The notes under the pieces: model-generated
What the model saw: only the letters and a program-made list of their open reading frames with translations
Databases searched by the model: none
What the model was told of the DNA's origin: nothing
Part shown: in pieces, positions 55,652-64,000 of the stretch
How positions within the stretch are numbered: the stretch's first letter is position 1
How the letters are laid out: the number at the start of each line of letters is the position of its first letter
Translations under genes and position numbers: made by a program
From: Caenimonas sp. SL110
GTDB taxonomy: Bacteria; Pseudomonadota; Gammaproteobacteria; Burkholderiales; Burkholderiaceae_C
Reading direction: 5' to 3'
Length of the DNA stretch: 64,000 bases
Assembly (NCBI RefSeq): GCF_001044395.1
Contig: NZ_JANU01000039.1
Span: 62,001-126,000 of the forward strand

Positions 55652-56512
55652 TTACTGCCGTGCGGTGCGTGCGTTGCCCGGCATCGCGCAAGGGTGGCTT
55701 GCGCGAAACGGATTGATGTCCAGGCCGCCGCGCCGCGTGTACCGCGCATAGACCGACAGGCGCACCGGTTTGCAGCGAGCCTGTATGTCCATGAACATCC
55801 GTTCGACGCATTGCTCGTGAAACTCGTTGTGATTGCGAAAGCTCACGATGTAGCGCAGCAACCCGCCCTGGTCGATCTGCGGGCCGCTGTAGCGGATCTG
55901 CACACTGCCCCAGTCGGGCTGGCCGGTGACCAGGCAGTTGCTCTTGAGCAGGTTGCTGGTCAACACCTCGTCGACGGGCTTTTCGTCCGACGCTGCCGAC
56001 AGCAGTGAGGCATCGGGCGTGTATTGGGTGCACTCGATATCCAGGCGGTCGAGACTGAGCCCTTCGAGCTCCTGGGTCTTCTCGCGCTCGAACATGTCCG
56101 GCATCACCAGCCGCACGCCGACAGACGATTGCGAAGGCGCGCCGCGCCAAACCGCCTCGCTGATGTCTGCGCGGATGCGGTCGCGCACTTCATCGGATGA
56201 TTCAAAACGCGTGTTGGTGAAGCTGCCCAGGTACAGCTTGAACGACTTGCTCTCGACGATGTTGGCGGTTTCGCACGGCACCGTGATGTGCGCGATGGCA
56301 ACCTGCGGCTTGCCGCGCGGCGTGAGCCAGCTCAGCTCGAACGCGGTCCACAGATCGGCGCCGAAGAACGGGACCACGGGGCCAAGACCCAGTTCGCCTC
56401 GCGCCGGCGTGCGCGAGATCGGAAAAAGCAGCGATGCGTCGTAGTGATCCGCATAGGCAGCGGGTTTGCCCAGCAGCGAATCCTGCGGCTTGTTGTCGTT
56501 GGTCGTGGTCAT
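55652..56512 (-). CDS. queF: 7-cyano-7-deazaguanine reductase
   Basis: NADPH-dependent reduction of preQ0 to preQ1 in queuosine synthesis. 286 residues, the long two-domain form. The QueF motif ESKSFKLY is at residues 87-94, and the catalytic Cys193 and Asp200 are in [12 protein letters not shown]. The start overlaps the stop of the upstream hydrolase gene (ATGA). The other queuosine genes are not in this window. Confidence 0.96.
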   Translation of the reverse strand: MTTTNDNKPQDSLLGKPAAYADHYDASLLFPISRTPARGELGLGPVVPFFGADLWTAFELSWLTPRGKPQVAIAHITVPCETANIVESKSFKLYLGSFTNTRFESSDEVRDRIRADISEAVWRGAPSQSSVGVRLVMPDMFEREKTQELEGLSLDRLDIECTQYTPDASLLSAASDEKPVDEVLTSNLLKSNCLVTGQPDWGSVQIRYSGPQIDQGGLLRYIVSFRNHNEFHEQCVERMFMDIQARCKPVRLSVYARYTRRGGLDINPFRASHPCAMPGNARTARQ

Positions 56513-57405
56513 CAGGCGAGTTTCATGTGCGGCACGAGCGGCGCGAGCAAGCGCTCCACAACGCCGGGCGGCAGGTCGTGGCCCATGCCTTCGATGCCAT
56601 GGAGCCTGGCACCGGGTATGCGCCGGGCCGTGTCATGGCCGCAGGCGAACGGCACGAGCGGGTCGGCATGTCCGTGCATCACCAGCGTGGGGGCCTTGAT
56701 CGACTGCAGTTCGTCCGCGCGCGCGGCATCGGCGGCAATGGCGACCATCTGTCGCATCGTGCCCTGCGGGTGGAAGTTGCGTTTTGTGGAAAGGCGAATG
56801 CGGTCACGCAGCACTGACTCGTCAACCGGAAATGCGGGGCTGCCAATCACCTGGAACAGCTTGACGAAGTGATCGACGATGGCGTCTTCGGATTTGCCAG
56901 ACGGACGGCTCATCAGCGTCCGCAGCACATGCGACTTCGGCCCCGGCAAGAACCGCGCGCCACTTGAACTCATGATGCTGGTCAGGCTCGACACGCGCGC
57001 TGGAGCAGCCAGCGCGACTCGCTGCGCAATCATCCCGCCCATGCTCACACCCACAACGTGTGCCTTTGCGATGCCCAGCGCATCGAGCACACCGATGGCG
57101 TCGAGCCCCATGTCCTTCAATGCGTAAGGCGGCCTGATCGGAAACCCCACGCGGAACTTGAGGCTTGCCCACACGACATTGGGAACACCCAGTTGATCCA
57201 TCTTCTGCGACAGGCCGATGTCGCGGTTGTCAAAGCGCACCACGCGAAACCCTGCGTCAACCAGCGCCTGGACAAATTCCTGCGGCCAGGCAGTGAGCTG
57301 CATGCCCAGGCCCATGATGAGGAGCACGACCGGGCGAGCGGCCTGGCTGCCATCGGCGCCCGAATCTTCGACTTCGACACGGATGCCGTTGGCCAGGACG
57401 ATCAC
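56512..57405 (-). CDS. Alpha/beta hydrolase
   Basis: About 297 residues with the alpha/beta hydrolase fold: nucleophile Ser in GVSMGGMIA (near residue 121), His in GMGHDLPPG near the C-terminus, and an Asp in [10 protein letters not shown]. The sequence [10 protein letters not shown] is typical of the epoxide-hydrolase/esterase-like branch. The substrate is not known. GTG at 57405 overlaps the dioxygenase stop (GTGA), supporting that start over upstream ones. Coupled to queF downstream. Confidence 0.85.
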   Translation of the reverse strand: MIVLANGIRVEVEDSGADGSQAARPVVLLIMGLGMQLTAWPQEFVQALVDAGFRVVRFDNRDIGLSQKMDQLGVPNVVWASLKFRVGFPIRPPYALKDMGLDAIGVLDALGIAKAHVVGVSMGGMIAQRVALAAPARVSSLTSIMSSSGARFLPGPKSHVLRTLMSRPSGKSEDAIVDHFVKLFQVIGSPAFPVDESVLRDRIRLSTKRNFHPQGTMRQMVAIAADAARADELQSIKAPTLVMHGHADPLVPFACGHDTARRIPGARLHGIEGMGHDLPPGVVERLLAPLVPHMKLA

Positions 57406-58265
57406 TCGAACCGCCTCTCGCGCAGCCACTTGGTGGCGATCCACTTTTCGCCGGCCAGCACCGGTGCGCCCCCGTGCAAGGTCTTGGTGGAAGGGTGCGC
57501 GCGCTCGTAGCTGAAAAACACGGCGTTGCCGCGCTTGGGCGCGACTTCAAGGTGGATGTCGGGGAAGCTCGTGCCGCCGCCTTTTTCAGGTTCGCCCAGG
57601 TACATGACGATGGTCGCCACGCGCTGGCCGCCACGCTTGAGGATTGTCGGCGTGCCGGGCTCGTTGGGATCGAAATAATCGTAGTGCGGCTTGTACTCAG
57701 TGCCCGGCTGGTAGTGCAGCACCTGCAGTCCTTCGCCGTTTTCTTCGGGCCACGAGAAGATATGAGCCAGGCGCTTTTCGATCTTGCGAACGATGTCATT
57801 TTCGCCGCGCTGGAAGAACATGCCGTTGCTGGTGCGGTCGGCATTGATTTCTTCGCCGCCGGTCTTGGTCTGCACGGTGAGCGATCGCGCCAGCCGGGGA
57901 CGCGCCGCCGCGATCAGCTCGTCGCATTCCTCATCGGACAAAAGCCCGCCCAAGACGATGACGCGCGGCGAATGCATCACCTGCAAGACACAGACCTTGC
58001 GATCGCCGCCATCGATGTAAAGCGGCGATTCATCCAGGGGTGCATCGGGCACGGGCACAGCCGGTGGAAGCCCCGAATCGACAGCCTTTTGTTCGAGGTG
58101 GCCGCGCAGCGTCGACTCCATCGCCTCGATTGCCACATCCTCTGCCCATCCGGAAGCGAGCATCGACTTGAGGACGGACTCAGCGCTGTGACCAGCCTGG
58201 GCCTGGTCGACGATCCACTGGCGCAACTGGGGCGTGATCTGCTGTGAGGATTGTGTGGTGCTCAT
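57402..58265 (-). CDS. 2OG-Fe(II) dioxygenase, prolyl 4-hydroxylase-like
   Basis: 287 residues. An N-terminal helical domain (about 1-75) precedes a P4H-type double-stranded beta-helix. The iron ligands are His194 and Asp196 (KPHYDYFD) and His264 (TLHGGAPV), and Lys274 (EKWIATKW) should bind 2-oxoglutarate. All four key residues are present. Bacterial relatives act on proteins such as EF-Tu, but the target here is unknown. Its start overlaps the yaaA stop (ATGA). Confidence 0.88.
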   Translation of the reverse strand: MSTTQSSQQITPQLRQWIVDQAQAGHSAESVLKSMLASGWAEDVAIEAMESTLRGHLEQKAVDSGLPPAVPVPDAPLDESPLYIDGGDRKVCVLQVMHSPRVIVLGGLLSDEECDELIAAARPRLARSLTVQTKTGGEEINADRTSNGMFFQRGENDIVRKIEKRLAHIFSWPEENGEGLQVLHYQPGTEYKPHYDYFDPNEPGTPTILKRGGQRVATIVMYLGEPEKGGGTSFPDIHLEVAPKRGNAVFFSYERAHPSTKTLHGGAPVLAGEKWIATKWLRERRFE

Positions 58266-59035
58266 GATGTTCTACGTCGAAAAACAAGACGGTCGGGCCG
58301 CGAGGCGGACCCATCGAAAGCATAGCCTTGCTCGGTAAACCCCTCCAGCTGAGCTGGCAGGGTGACCTTGTTGAGGGTAGCGTAACGCGCCATCAGGCCG
58401 CGTGCCTGCTTGGCAAAGAAACTCACGATGCGCCAGGCGCCCGGCTTGCCCTCTTCAAACACGCAGTCGATGACCGTGGCCTTCAGGCGCTGGCGATCGA
58501 CCACTTTCGCGTACTCCAGCGAAGCGAGGTTCACCACCACCGGCGTGAGGTCGGCCGCCAGGCGCCGGTTGAGATAGGCGGCAACGCGCTCATTCCAGAA
58601 TTCGTAAAGGTTGCGCTTGCCCCCGACTGCAAGCTGCGTACCCATTTCCAGGCGGTACGGCTGCATGCGGTCCATGGGCCTCAGAACGCCGTATAGACCG
58701 CTGAGGATGCACAGATGATCCTGCGCCCATGCGAGGTCGTCGGCCGACAGCGTGCGGGCGGCAAGCCCGTCATAGACATCGCCGTTGAAGGCCAGGGCCG
58801 CCTGCCGCGAATTGTTCGCCGTGAATCGGGGCGACCATGCCTGGTATCGCGCCACGTTGAGTGCCGCCAGCGCGTCGCTGATGTCCATGAGCTTGCCCAC
58901 CTGTAGCGGCGATTTTTCGCGCAGCACATGGATGAGTTCCTGCGATTGATCCACGAAAAGGGGCCGGGTGTGGGGCAGGTCGGCGATCGGGGAGTCGTAG
59001 TCCAGCGACTTGGCCGGCGAGAGCAGAAACAGCAT
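58262..59035 (-). CDS. yaaA: Peroxide stress protein YaaA
   Basis: 257 residues of the YaaA/DUF328 family, which lowers free iron and limits damage under hydrogen peroxide. The start MLFLLSPAKSLDY is the family N-terminus; FNGDVYDGL, HLCILSGLYGVLRPMD and YAKVVD are the conserved segments. ATG at 59035 is used although the frame is open far upstream. It is the second gene of a coupled run ending with queF, next to an iron-dependent dioxygenase. Confidence 0.95.
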   Translation of the reverse strand: MLFLLSPAKSLDYDSPIADLPHTRPLFVDQSQELIHVLREKSPLQVGKLMDISDALAALNVARYQAWSPRFTANNSRQAALAFNGDVYDGLAARTLSADDLAWAQDHLCILSGLYGVLRPMDRMQPYRLEMGTQLAVGGKRNLYEFWNERVAAYLNRRLAADLTPVVVNLASLEYAKVVDRQRLKATVIDCVFEEGKPGAWRIVSFFAKQARGLMARYATLNKVTLPAQLEGFTEQGYAFDGSASRPDRLVFRRRTS

Positions 59036-59043
59036 CCGCCGGA

Positions 59044-59319
59044 TTATCCCTTCCAGGCGCGCCCGGCCAGCCACTGCGCACTGGCGACAGCAAAGACGAG
59101 CGCCGCATAGGTGACCATCTTTCCGTCCACGCCAAAGTACGCAAGTCCCACCACCAGGGCCAGCAAACCTGCTGCGGTATTGATAGCAGCATGTCTCCAC
59201 CACACAAGGGATGCTGCTGCGGGCAGCGCAATGCGGGCGGCAAGCGCGACCATAAGCCCCACCACGGCGGCAGGCGCTGCGAAGGCTGTCAGATGAAGAA
59301 GAAATTCCACGGGGCCCAT
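59044..59319 (-). CDS. Small membrane protein, unknown
   Basis: About 91 residues with three membrane segments (about residues 7-26, 38-56 and 66-82) and a basic C-terminus (GRAWKG). No family recognised. The ATG at 59319 is preferred; a TTG nine codons upstream would extend it into the hemA promoter region. No ribosome binding site is obvious. It ends eight bases before yaaA and is probably the first gene of that operon, divergent from hemA. Confidence 0.65.
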   Translation of the reverse strand: MGPVEFLLHLTAFAAPAAVVGLMVALAARIALPAAASLVWWRHAAINTAAGLLALVVGLAYFGVDGKMVTYAALVFAVASAQWLAGRAWKG

Positions 59320-59369
59320 GAATTGGGGTGTATTGATGTGTCGCAAGTGCTTGTCGTGCTGGCAAATTT

Positions 59370-59375
59370 TATAAT
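59370..59375 (+). promoter_or_regulatory. Consensus -10 box for a leaderless hemA mRNA
   Basis: A perfect TATAAT ends six bases before the hemA ATG at 59382, so transcription should begin at or beside the A of the start codon. No Shine-Dalgarno sequence lies upstream. The -35 region is not clear; the upstream flank is AT-rich (AAATTT). Confidence 0.55.
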
Positions 59376-59381
59376 CCTGCG

Positions 59382-60641
59382 ATGGCAGTCTGGGCTTTAG
59401 GCATTAACCACACCACCGCGCCGCTCGATTTGCGCGGGCGGTTTGCGTTCGCCATCGACCAGGTCGAGCCCACGCTGCGGTCCCTGCGCGAGTCGCTTTC
59501 GCGCCAGCCTGAAGCGGCCATCCTGTCGACCTGCAACCGTACCGAGATCTACTGCGCGGGCGATCACGGCGACATCGACAACACGATCGACTGGCTGGCT
59601 CACAGTGGCGGCGTTTCGCCCGACATGCTGCGATCCCACGCTTACACGATGCAGGGCGGCCAGGCAGCCCGGCACGCGTTCCGGGTTGCCAGCGGACTTG
59701 ACTCGATGGTGCTGGGCGAGCCGCAGATCCTGGGCCAGATGAAGGATGCGGTTCGCGTGGCCGATGAGGCCGGAGCGCTCGGCACCACACTCAACCAGCT
59801 GTTCCAGCGCTCTTTTGCCGTCGCCAAGGAAGTGCGCAGCTCCACCGAAATCGGCGCGCACTCCATCAGCATGGCGGCTGCCGCCGTTCGACTGGCGGGG
59901 CAGCTCTTCGAAGACCTTGGCGAAATCCGCGTGCTCTTCGTGGGCGCAGGCGAGATGATCGAGCTGGCAGCCACGCACTTTGCGGCACGCAACCCCAAGA
60001 GCATCGCCATTGCCAACCGCACGCTGGAGCGCGGCGAGAAACTGGCGTCCCGCTTCGGGGGTGAGGTAATGCGGCTGGCTGACCTGCCATCCCGCCTGCA
60101 CGAATTCGATGCGGTGGTGAGCTGCACGGCGAGCACGCTGCCCATCATCGGACTCGGCGCTGTGGAACGTGCGTTGAAAGCGCGCAAGCATCGCCCGATG
60201 TTCATGGTCGACCTGGCTGTGCCGCGCGACATCGAGCCGGAAGTCAAGGCGCTGGAGGACGTGTATCTCTACACCGTCGATGACCTGGCCAATGTCGTGC
60301 AGACGGGCCAGGCCAATCGCCAGGCTGCCGTTGCGCAGGCCGAGGTGATCATTGATGCGGGCGTCCAGAGTTTCCTTCACTGGATGGACCAGCGCAGCAC
60401 GGTTCCGCTCATCCAGCAGCTCAATGCCCAGGCCGATGAATGGCGATTGATGGAAGTCGCGCGCGCCAGGAAGATGATCGCGCGCGGCGAGAACGTCGAT
60501 GAAGTCCTGGAAGCCCTGTCCAGGGGCCTTACGCAAAAAATGCTGCACGGTGCCATGGCTGAATTGCACACCGGTGACGCAACTGCGCGCGAGCGGGCGA
60601 CGACGGCGATCAAGCATTTCTTCCTGCGCAAGGAACGTTAG
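59382..60641 (+). CDS. hemA: Glutamyl-tRNA reductase
   Basis: First committed step of the C5 haem pathway, reducing glutamyl-tRNA to glutamate-1-semialdehyde. 419 residues. The catalytic Cys51 is in [21 protein letters not shown] and the NADPH-binding region near [14 protein letters not shown] follow, then the C-terminal dimerisation helices. There is no ribosome binding site, but a -10 box six bases before the ATG points to a leaderless mRNA. The hemA-prfA-prmC-grxD order is classic for betaproteobacteria. Confidence 0.97.
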   Translation: MAVWALGINHTTAPLDLRGRFAFAIDQVEPTLRSLRESLSRQPEAAILSTCNRTEIYCAGDHGDIDNTIDWLAHSGGVSPDMLRSHAYTMQGGQAARHAFRVASGLDSMVLGEPQILGQMKDAVRVADEAGALGTTLNQLFQRSFAVAKEVRSSTEIGAHSISMAAAAVRLAGQLFEDLGEIRVLFVGAGEMIELAATHFAARNPKSIAIANRTLERGEKLASRFGGEVMRLADLPSRLHEFDAVVSCTASTLPIIGLGAVERALKARKHRPMFMVDLAVPRDIEPEVKALEDVYLYTVDDLANVVQTGQANRQAAVAQAEVIIDAGVQSFLHWMDQRSTVPLIQQLNAQADEWRLMEVARARKMIARGENVDEVLEALSRGLTQKMLHGAMAELHTGDATARERATTAIKHFFLRKER

Positions 60642-60701
60642 CTGGGCTGACATGGGGCGTGCATCGTGGGCTCGCGCCTTCGATGCAGACCTCGCCCTTT
60701 A

Positions 60702-60777
60702 GCTGTCATGCCGGGCTCGACCCGGCATCCATGACCCCTCCCCGGCCCTGTGCACCGACTCAGGTCCGGCATGACAA
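60702..60777. repeat. Long-family palindromic repeat between hemA and prfA
   Basis: GCTGTC-ATGCCGGG...CCCGGCAT-CCATGAC at 60703-60734, then a decayed right half GGTCCGGCATGACA (60763-60776). It makes up half of the 149-bp gap; the rest shows nothing else recognisable. Confidence 0.7.
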
Positions 60778-60790
60778 AGTCTGAATTCCC

Positions 60791-61888
60791 ATGAAACAGT
60801 TTCTCCGCCAGCAACTTGAGCGCTATCCGGTCCGCCTGCAGGAGCTCGATTTTTTCCTGTCGCAAGAAGACATCACCAGGGACATGGAGCGCTATCGCGC
60901 GCTCACCCGCGAGCACGCCGAGGTGAGCGAAGTCGCCGGTGTGTTCGAGCAGTTCCGCCAGCGGGAAAGCGCCCTCGCCCAGGCCAGGGAGATGCTGGAC
61001 GATCCGGAAATGGCCGACATGGCCAAGGACGAGATCACCGCGCTCGAAGCAGAGATCCCCGCATTCGAAGACGCCCTGCAAAAGCTGCTGCTGCCCAAGG
61101 ACCCGGACGATGTCCGCAACACTTTCCTTGAAATTCGCGCGGGCACCGGAGGCGATGAATCGGCGCTTTTCGCGGGCGACCTGCTGCGCATGTACACGCG
61201 CTATGCCGAGCGGCAAGGCTGGCGCTGCGAGATCGTGAGCGAGAGCGAAGGCGAGGTCGGCGGCTTCAAGGAGGTCGTCATTCGTGTCGTGGGCAACAAC
61301 GTCTACGGCAAGCTCAAGTTCGAGTCCGGCGGCCATCGCGTGCAGCGTGTGCCCGCCACCGAAACGCAAGGCCGCATCCACACCAGCGCCTGCACCGTCG
61401 CCGCGCTGCCCGAGCCGGACGAAGCGCAGGCCATCGAGATCAACCCCGCCGACCTGCGCATCGACACCTATCGTGCAAGCGGTGCGGGAGGCCAGCACAT
61501 CAACAAGACCGACTCGGCGGTGCGCATCACGCACATCCCGACGGGCATCGTCGCCGAGTGCCAGGACGACCGCTCCCAGCACCGCAACAAGGCCAAGGCG
61601 CTGCAAGTGCTCGCAGCGCGCATCAAGGAAAAAGACCGCAGCGAGCGCGCAGCCAAGGATGCCGCCATGCGCAAGGGCCTGATTGGCAGCGGCGACCGCA
61701 GCGATCGCATCCGCACCTACAACTTTCCGCAAGGTCGCCTGACCGACCACCGGATCAACCTCACGCTGTACAAGCTGCAGTCCGTCATGGAGGGTGACCT
61801 CGACGAAGTGGTCGAGGCCCTGCTGCTGGCGCGCAAGGCCGAGCAGCTCGAAGAGCTCGAGCTCGGATTGGCCGCGGGCCGGACATGA
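60791..61888 (+). CDS. prfA: Peptide chain release factor 1
   Basis: Recognises UAA and UAG and releases the finished protein. 365 residues. The stop-codon-reading tripeptide Pro-Ala-Thr is at 188-190 and the catalytic GGQ at 233-235, the same positions as in E. coli. Its last bases overlap the prmC start (ATGA). Confidence 0.98.
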   Translation: MKQFLRQQLERYPVRLQELDFFLSQEDITRDMERYRALTREHAEVSEVAGVFEQFRQRESALAQAREMLDDPEMADMAKDEITALEAEIPAFEDALQKLLLPKDPDDVRNTFLEIRAGTGGDESALFAGDLLRMYTRYAERQGWRCEIVSESEGEVGGFKEVVIRVVGNNVYGKLKFESGGHRVQRVPATETQGRIHTSACTVAALPEPDEAQAIEINPADLRIDTYRASGAGGQHINKTDSAVRITHIPTGIVAECQDDRSQHRNKAKALQVLAARIKEKDRSERAAKDAAMRKGLIGSGDRSDRIRTYNFPQGRLTDHRINLTLYKLQSVMEGDLDEVVEALLLARKAEQLEELELGLAAGRT

Positions 61889-62712
61889 CGATCGCGCAGG
61901 CGCTCGCCGCTGCCGCTGCACTCGGGCTGGAACGGCTCGACGCGCAGTTGCTGCTGCTGCATGTGCTGGGAAAGGCGCAGTCGGATCGCGGCTGGTTGCT
62001 GGCGCATGACCGCGACGAACCGGATGCCGATGCACAGGCTCGTTACGCCCAGCTTTGCGCGCGAAGGGTGGCAGGAGAACCGCTCGCGTACATCGTCGGC
62101 CGCAAGGAGTTCTTTGGTTTGGACCTTCTGGTGGATGCGCGCGTGCTCGTTCCGCGTCCTGACACCGAGGTGCTGGTGGAGTGGGCGCTGGATCTGCTGC
62201 CGCAGCAGTTGCCTTGCAAGGTGGTCGATCTGGGCACCGGGAGCGGTGCCATTGCACTGGCGCTCAAACACCAGCGGCCGCTGGCCCTGGTGGACGCGGT
62301 CGATTCGAGCGCAGGGGCGCTCGAAGTGGCGCAGGTCAACGCCCGCCGGCTCGGGTTGCAGGTCACGTTTCAACTCGGCAGCTGGCTGAGGGCTTCCACC
62401 AGCCGCTACGACCTCATCGTGAGTAATCCGCCTTACATCCGGGCTGACGATTCGCACCTCGCGGCCCTGGTTGCCGAACCGCTGTCCGCTTTGGCTTCGG
62501 GAACCGACGGGCTTGATGACTTGCGCCAGATCATCGGACAGGCGCCTTCGCACCTCACTGGGGGTGGATGGCTGCTGCTCGAGCACGGATGGGACCAGGC
62601 TCCAGCTGTCCGCGACCTGTTGGCGACCGCCGGATTCACCGAAGTCGCTACCCGCCGCGATCTGGCGGGTCATGAGCGATGCTCCGGCGGACGATGGCTT
62701 GAACTGGGATAA
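61885..62712 (+). CDS. prmC: Release factor glutamine methyltransferase
   Basis: Methylates the Gln of the GGQ motif in release factors. 275 residues: an N-terminal helical substrate-binding domain, the SAM loop [13 protein letters not shown], and the catalytic NPPY at 181-184. Translationally coupled to prfA, its substrate gene. GATAAT within its final codons is a candidate -10 box for grxD. Confidence 0.97.
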   Translation: MTIAQALAAAAALGLERLDAQLLLLHVLGKAQSDRGWLLAHDRDEPDADAQARYAQLCARRVAGEPLAYIVGRKEFFGLDLLVDARVLVPRPDTEVLVEWALDLLPQQLPCKVVDLGTGSGAIALALKHQRPLALVDAVDSSAGALEVAQVNARRLGLQVTFQLGSWLRASTSRYDLIVSNPPYIRADDSHLAALVAEPLSALASGTDGLDDLRQIIGQAPSHLTGGGWLLLEHGWDQAPAVRDLLATAGFTEVATRRDLAGHERCSGGRWLELG

Positions 62713-62713
62713 T
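62705..62713 (+). promoter_or_regulatory. Candidate extended -10 promoter for grxD
   Basis: TGG-GATAAT forms an extended -10 element at the very end of prmC. The start of transcription would be near 62720, giving grxD a leader of about 38 nt that includes its AGGAG ribosome binding site. Confidence 0.4.
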
Positions 62714-62757
62714 CGGCCCCAAGGTATGACGGGCGCTACGCCCCAGGAGACTTATCA

Positions 62758-63084
62758 ATGAGCGACACCCAGCAACGCATCGACGACCTTGTGAAGAACA
62801 GCGACATCGTTCTCTTCATGAAGGGCAATGCCAGTTTTCCCATGTGCGGCTTTTCAGGCCGGGCTATCCAGATCCTGAAAGCGTGCGGCGTGGATCCGAA
62901 GGCGGTCACCACGGTCAACGTGCTTGAAGACGACGCGATTCGCCAGGGCATCAAGGACTACAGCAACTGGCCCACGATCCCGCAGTTGTACGTCAAGGGC
63001 GAATTCGTCGGCGGCTCGGACATCATGATGGAGATGTACCAGAGCGGCGAGTTGCAGCAGGTGTTGACGCCACCCCAGGCTTGA
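62758..63084 (+). CDS. grxD: Monothiol glutaredoxin (Grx4 type)
   Basis: Binds and delivers [2Fe-2S] clusters. 108 residues with the monothiol active site CGFS (Cys30), WPTIPQLY (cis-Pro glutathione loop) and GGSDIMMEM near the end. AGGAG lies nine bases upstream of the ATG. Follows prmC by 45 bp, where it may have its own promoter. Confidence 0.97.
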   Translation: MSDTQQRIDDLVKNSDIVLFMKGNASFPMCGFSGRAIQILKACGVDPKAVTTVNVLEDDAIRQGIKDYSNWPTIPQLYVKGEFVGGSDIMMEMYQSGELQQVLTPPQA

Positions 63085-63132
63085 TCACGCGCGGTGTCGG
63101 CAATTGCTGACATCGCCATAGGTATCGCGCGC

Positions 63133-63176
63133 TAGACGTTGTTCTTGAACTCAGCTTATGCTGGAATCAAGTTCAA
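63133..63176 (+). promoter_or_regulatory. Candidate promoter and inverted repeat ahead of the AAA ATPase gene
   Basis: TAGACG (63133-63138), an 18-bp spacer and TATGCT (63157-63162) form a modest promoter. A 7-bp inverted repeat TTGAACT/AGTTCAA (63145-63151, 63170-63176) straddles the -10 box, as an operator would. AAGGAG follows. The gap 63085-63188 also has a short palindrome TGTCGGC-AATT-GCTGACA (63095-63112). Confidence 0.35.
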
Positions 63177-63188
63177 GGAGTGGCCGTG

Positions 63189-64000
63189 ATGGAAACAGTC
63201 AGTCTCGATCCCCAGCCTGCAGCCTCATTCAAGCTGCCCATAGCGAACCTGCGCAGCGTGTTCCGCACGCACGACGTAGAGCGAAAATTGGCTCGCCTTC
63301 CTGAACGCGAATACGAGAGCCTTCGAACCACCTACGAGCGCATGCTCGAACGCGGTCCCGACCGGTTCCAGGTCAAGCCCAGCGGCGTGCCCGACATGGC
63401 CGAGCTCTATGACCAGCTTCCCAATTTTTCTGATGCCCTTGATGATGTGAAGCGCCATGTTGCGCTGTCATCCGGCTCGGGCGACGGCCTTGATGTCACG
63501 CCCATGCTATTGCTCGGGCCGCCCGGCATTGGCAAGACGCACTTCGCACGCAAGCTGGCGCATCTCCTGGGCACCGGCATGTCCCTGGTTCCGATGAGTT
63601 CGATGACGGCTGGATGGCTGCTGTCTGGTTCGTCTTCGCAATGGAAGGGGTCTCGCCCCGGCAAGGTGTTCGAGGCACTCGTCGAAGGACAGTATGCAAA
63701 CCCGGTGATCGTCGTCGACGAAATTGACAAGGCCAGCGCAGACGCCCAGTACGACCCGCTCGGCTCGCTCTACAGCCTGCTCGAACACGACACGGCCGGA
63801 TCGTTCGTCGATGAATTTGCAGAAGTCGCGATCGATGCCAGCCAGGTCATCTGGATCATGACGGCCAACGACGATCGGTGCATTCCCGAGCCGATTCTCA
63901 ATCGCATGAATGTGTTCGAGATCGAGGCGCCCTCGTTTGACGCTGCGCGACATATCGCCCGCAACATGTACCTGTCCATCAGGGGCGGACATGGCTGGGG
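63189..64000 (+). CDS. Lon-like AAA ATPase, N-terminal part (cut by window edge)
   Basis: First 270 codons of a gene running off the right edge. After about 75 residues that do not resemble the Lon substrate-binding domain comes a AAA module: Walker A GPPGIGKT (110-117), Walker B VIVVDEID (173-180), and sensor-like IMTANDD followed by IPEPILNRM. The stretch NPVIVVDEIDK...DPLGSLYSLLEHD closely follows the Lon AAA pattern. Whether a protease domain follows cannot be seen. AAGGAG lies before the ATG; a GTG one codon upstream is possible. Possibly a regulated stress protein, given the inverted repeat in its promoter. Confidence 0.85.
   Translation, partial: METVSLDPQPAASFKLPIANLRSVFRTHDVERKLARLPEREYESLRTTYERMLERGPDRFQVKPSGVPDMAELYDQLPNFSDALDDVKRHVALSSGSGDGLDVTPMLLLGPPGIGKTHFARKLAHLLGTGMSLVPMSSMTAGWLLSGSSSQWKGSRPGKVFEALVEGQYANPVIVVDEIDKASADAQYDPLGSLYSLLEHDTAGSFVDEFAEVAIDASQVIWIMTANDDRCIPEPILNRMNVFEIEAPSFDAARHIARNMYLSIRGGHGW

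Overview
The window is a dense (few gaps above 300 bp), GC-rich chromosomal segment of a betaproteobacterium, most likely order Burkholderiales and close to the Comamonadaceae. This is inferred from gene order (lepA-lepB-DUF4845-rnc-era; yceD-rpmF-plsX-fabHDG-acpP-fabF-rpoE; ppc opposite hemCD-hemX-hemY; algZ/algR next to argH), from protein sequences and from codon use. No rRNA, tRNA, insertion sequence, prophage or CRISPR array was seen. Almost every gene is housekeeping; the unusual material lies between and inside these genes.

Layout. 1-16 kb, mostly minus strand: a run from yceD and rpmF through fatty-acid synthesis (plsX, fabH, fabD, fabG, acpP, fabF), a YgfX-like membrane protein, the sigma-E envelope-stress module (rpoE, rseA, rseB, DegP-type protease), then lepA, lepB, a pilin-like DUF4845 protein, rnc and era (cut by the left edge). 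A 515-bp spacer before lepA holds two terminator-like hairpins and DnaA-box-like sites. 15.6-19.1 kb: maf and an RsmI-like methylase (plus), then sppA-type peptidase, Rieske protein and HAD phosphatase (minus). 19.1-25 kb: one 1,944-residue protein made of three tandem (TPR array + GT9-like glycosyltransferase) modules, placed between the phosphatase and rluC, which are usually close neighbours. 25-30 kb: rluC and rne, with a long rne leader starting at a consensus -10 box.

30-41 kb: hemY, hemX, hemD, hemC (minus, several non-ATG starts), ppc (plus), an AI-2E-type permease, an AlgR/AlgZ-like two-component pair and divergent argH. 41.6-50 kb: alpha-2-macroglobulin and PbpC, an envelope defence/repair pair. 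50-54.7 kb: FMN-dependent lactate dehydrogenase, diheme cytochrome c, DinB, an orphan protein and a small membrane protein whose promoter carries four CTTAC repeats at exact 11-bp spacing. 54.8-59.3 kb: a dienoyl-CoA isomerase-type crotonase, and a coupled minus-strand run (small membrane protein, yaaA, prolyl 4-hydroxylase-like dioxygenase, alpha/beta hydrolase, queF). 59.4-64 kb: hemA (probably leaderless), prfA, prmC, grxD, and a Lon-like AAA ATPase cut by the right edge.

Two palindromic repeat families are scattered through the region. A long family occupies gene borders and has become the translated N-terminus of PbpC. A short family is inserted in frame inside both rluC and pbpC. The strongest candidates for new biology are the triple TPR-glycosyltransferase protein, the translated repeats, the four-copy 11-bp operator, and the structured lepA and rne leaders.
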